Below are positions 60,601 to 64,000 of a DNA stretch of 64,000 nucleotides, piece after piece. The stretch spans positions 52,395,381 to 52,459,380 of the forward strand of contig JALJCS010000001.1 in NCBI GenBank assembly GCA_023055355.1, written 5' to 3'. A program made the position numbers and the translations under genes. This stretch comes from Agelaius tricolor. Taxonomy: Eukaryota > Chordata > Aves > Passeriformes > Icteridae. The notes under the pieces were generated by a model. It was not told where the DNA came from and made no database searches. It saw nothing but the letters and a program-made list of their open reading frames with translations. Every line of letters begins with the position of its first letter. Positions within the stretch are counted from its first letter, which is position 1.

Positions 60601-62608
60601 TCCCATGGCTATGGAAACCAAAATTCTGTTGCCAACACTTGCTCCACATCAGAGCAGTTGTTGTTGATCTTCAGTATCACTGCCTTCCTTCTTACACTCT
60701 TTTCCCTCACCAGAGGACTGAGGGAGACACCATCTACACCCCTATACCCAGGATTGTAACTCCCTGGCACCAACTGAATAATCATTGACCCTCCCTAGTC
60801 AGGGGAAGACTGCAGCAAAGACTTCATGTACCATGGGTCAAGGTTGGCTGGCATTCTTGTTAGAAGCTGCTAGAGCTTCCTGACATCCACACTTACTGAG
60901 ATTCCTGATGTCCACACCTACTGAGATTCCATATAGGGCAGGCAAAGATACAAGCAGAAAAAAGCAAGGAAAAAACTATTCCAAAGTGTCTTTTAAAAGC
61001 TTGTATATGAGTTACTTCTAGGTAAGTTTCTATTAGTGGAAGTAAGGAAGAACAATTACCACTTTTAAATGAACAGAAGTCTTAAACCACAAAAAACTGT
61101 TTCCATGGGAAAATATTCTAGTTTATGGCATCTCTGAGGAAAAGATTTTGTTTTGCTCAAAAGTTGTTTTAAATTATTTAGAACTTTTTTTGTGCTTGTC
61201 TAATACTTAGAAAATCATCCCAAGCTCTTACACTGAGCTCTCATTTGAAGCCACTTAAATGGCTTTGCAGCTATGAAAATATAATAGAAGCCGACTGGGA
61301 CATGCTTTCAATGTCAATCTCTTCCAGTCATACTCTGAGTAGAATTTGGTATTTTTTCTGTAATACAAGTATAAAAAAACTCTGTGTCTGATTTCACAGA
61401 GTTAAGTTACATTTGGAAAACATGCAGTGAAATCACGTTATTTTAGCTTCTGGGACAATTTTGAAGGGTCTCTTTCTCTACCCCTGACATAAGTATTTTG
61501 TCAAAAATTTTCATTATCAAAAGCATTCTTGAACATTTTAGATGATGCCTGGTCCAGTCCATTCTTCTTCATTTATGTCCCCATTGCAGAATTCAAGTGT
61601 GTCTTTGTTTGGCAGTCACCAGAGTATTACTGCACCTGAAGGGGTGGTGAAGGTAGAGAGATTACTTGTGTCTTCTGTTAGGAGCCAGGAAAGACCAAGA
61701 GTTGGAGAGTGCAAGCTGCCAGAAGAGAAACAACAGCCCTGGCAAGAGTTCTCACGGTTCTGATTCATTCCTGCACTCTCATGGCAGCTTTCCAGGCAGT
61801 ATTTTAATTTAACTTCTCTAGGTGGAGCTTGGCTGAGTGCAGGTGAAAGGCACTTGCTGAGGCTTCACAAGAACCCATTCTTCTTTTGTTCTGTGCTCTC
61901 TGTGCCAGCTGAAAGGGGTACTTTTTCTCTCCACAGTGAACGATGAGCAGTAGCGCTTTCCATATTCTGTTGAGTGCCTTACAAACACAGACTAAGCTGA
62001 TGCAGAGGTACCACATTATGTGCTTCCATCCTACATCCCATAATTTTTCCAAGCAACCTTTCCCTAGCAAAAGAAAAAAGGTAGAAAAGCACCTACAAGT
62101 GGCATACTTTTTTTGGAGGGGAGACAAAATGAAGCAAGTTTTTAACAACGGGAATATGTGATCCATAATTAGAACAATTAAGAATTATATATCTTGGTAT
62201 AAAATGACAGAGCTGCAGAAATCTCAGAGATTCCTTGTCAATTTATTCAGTCAGGTTCAAACAACTAAATGAAAACAAGAACTGACAGCAATATTTTAGA
62301 AGGCTTGATATAAATAAAATTGAAGGACTGAGTATGCTAGTGCCTCAGTCGACAGTGCTTGTCTGGCACATACACAGATGAATAGATTTTTTTAAAAATC
62401 CAAACAAACTGTGTTGTTAAGGTCTTGTTACTTCACAGCTTTTTCATAATGACCCTGAACAGCCTTCCAAGGGTAACAGCTGGATTTAGATTTGATTGTA
62501 TAAACAAAATCCACTAAGGCTAGAGTTGAGAGAAAAATCAATTGCAAAGCAATTAAAATTGTAAAGATGTTCTGGATATGTACAGGGATAAAACCAAGAA
62601 CTCAAAGA
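60601..62608. other. unique DNA, no gene seen
   Basis: It contains a 24-bp duplication (TTCCTGACATCCACAC... / ATTCCTGATGTCCACACC...) at about 60879-60928. A 120-codon minus-strand frame at 61804-62166 is cysteine- and leucine-rich without any domain and is not called. Confidence 0.5.
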
Positions 62609-62697
62609 GGAAGGAAGGGAGGAAGGAAGGAAGGAAGGAAGGAAGGAAGGAAGGAAGGAAGGAAGGAAGGAAGGAAGGAAGGAAGGAAGGAAGGAAA
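62609..62697. repeat. GGAA tetranucleotide microsatellite, ~21 units
   Basis: About 89 bp of nearly uninterrupted GGAA units, with one GGGA interruption near the left end. It is long and mostly pure, so length polymorphism is likely. The GGAA core is the recognition core of ETS-family transcription factors. Confidence 0.97.
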
Positions 62698-63736
62698 CTA
62701 GAAGATTCTAGACTGAAAGTAAGCTTTGTCTAATTTTCTAAAAAATCTCTGGCTCCTATGATAGGCCCCGACTATGCTGAGATATCTCTCATGCTATTCA
62801 AATGCTCCACAATAGTTCAAATTTGTGCAAGATGAGGGTTTTAGTTGCATTTTCAGATAGTCTATTCTCATGTTCTAAAATATTTGCATTTTGCCAATTA
62901 CTATTTGATGCTCACATCATAGTGGTCTATGCTACAAAACATTGATTTGAGCTGACAAGAAATACTATGAAGTGGTAGAGGCAGAGAAAATAAAAACAAT
63001 CTGCTAATAGAAAATATGTGTTTTTCATAGATAATGTTAATTATCTGTTAATTATCTTCAGCTTTGTTTGTTGCACAGATTTGCCAATCACACTATAAGC
63101 CAAAGTTCAAATTCATCACACAATAGGACCATGTACTTATTACTTTATAATTGACAGTACAGAATTATCAGGTGTTAGAAAGAAGAATCACACAGGCTAA
63201 GAGGTGAAGCATGTAGAAGGAAGAACTTTAATTTAGGCCAGAAATGTGCATTCATTTTCTAGTTATGTCCTGTGTAATATTTCAATTATTGAAAAGAAAA
63301 CAGTCAACACTTAGATCAACCTTTCAAGTGAAATGAGACATAAAATAAAATATTGCCTTTTCTGCACCTTACATGTAATTTCAGCTTCATGTTTACATTA
63401 TTTTTTCCTAACTCTCATTTAGAAGCTGGAAATCTGCAAAATTACATGGAAAATCGGACCTGGTGCTTGTTTTGCACAAAGACCAGAAGGGTTTTCATAT
63501 GTATGAGGTGTAACAGGAGGTCCCTGAGAGTCTCAGTTCCCTGCTGCATGCACACACGTTTTGTGTTCACTTGGCAGAGATGAAAGGGCCAGGATAATCA
63601 GAGGTTCTCTCCTGTAGCTGACTGAGACAAAGCAGACACTTCTAGCCCTTTCCACAGAATTTTATTATCTTGTTAACAAGTAGGTGAGATGTTAAGAATC
63701 ACCAACATCTTTGTCTGAAGTACAAGAGACATCAGA
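62698..63736. other. AT-rich unique DNA, no gene seen
   Basis: Nothing recognised beyond A/T-rich sequence. Confidence 0.5.
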
Positions 63737-63795
63737 AATGCATTCAAGATCCTTGTAAAGCCCCACCTAGAATATGTCATGTTTTGGCCACTGAC
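63737..63795 (+). mobile_element. possible CR1 LINE scrap, plus strand
   Basis: AATGCATTCAAGATCC and AAGCCCCACCTAGAATATGT CATGTTTTGGCC resemble the CR1 segment 'tgcatt...aggccacacctggagtactgtgt'. Decayed and short; the surrounding sequence to 64000 is not recognised. Confidence 0.4.
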
Positions 63796-64000
63796 ACATA
63801 CAGAAACCAGTCAGATATCAACATTACATGGACTGTCTGATGGCTCAGGCTCATTTGAATATTCCCAGTCTGTTTCAGATGCCTCCACCGTGAATGGGCA
63901 AATTGTCCATTCCAGTGCTCACTACCTTAACAAGAAACAAAATTAAAAATTTTGTATATAACAAGAGGATTCTTTACTGCATAACATCATCCGGCAATGG

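Noticed and set aside
61804..62166. 120-codon minus-strand frame
   Set aside because: No domain, unbalanced composition and a competing plus-strand frame over the same stretch.

Overview
The window reads as AT-rich vertebrate nuclear DNA, almost certainly from a bird. It carries many broken chicken-repeat-1 (CR1) LINE copies, several ending in the ATTCTATG-like 3' tail typical of avian CR1, plus class II-like endogenous retrovirus LTRs with 6-bp target-site duplications. I see no bacterial features, no rRNA or tRNA gene and no intact protein-coding gene. It looks like a gene desert or the inside of very large introns.

Layout: 1-2.96 kb is unique AT-rich DNA with a near-perfect 55-nt hairpin. 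A CR1 fragment lies at 2.96-3.79 kb. A solo LTR (9590-9910) has an exact 6-bp target duplication. From 15.2 to 19.4 kb there is a GC-rich tandem satellite of about 174-bp units; most unit joints carry telomere-like TAACCC motifs. One satellite unit is split by a 2.2-kb non-autonomous endogenous retrovirus on the minus strand (15479-17691). Its LTRs belong to the same family as the solo LTR, and it has a visible primer-binding site and polypurine tract but no recognisable gag, pol or env.

From 22 to 33 kb the DNA is mostly unique. It holds several exon-like segments: 23459-23534, 25268-25296, 31369-31432 and 32200-32222 on the plus strand, and 26247-26330 on the minus strand. It also holds a circularly permuted inverted repeat next to a CR1 tail (27.1-27.8 kb) and an ERV-like fragment (29.15-29.47 kb). 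From 38 to 47.3 kb there are more CR1 tails; the longest copy (45.6-47.3 kb, minus strand) still shows degraded reverse-transcriptase motifs. A second, different solo LTR sits at 50388-50729. The rest is AT-rich unique DNA with local tandem duplications, one CR1 tail (60.4 kb) and a long GGAA microsatellite (62.6 kb).

How the parts relate: the satellite is older than the retrovirus that interrupts it, since the 6-bp target duplication is made of satellite sequence. The two LTRs of that element differ a good deal, so the insertion, and the satellite with it, is not recent. Identities of repeats were judged by eye; exon calls are inferences from splice-like signals and open frames only.
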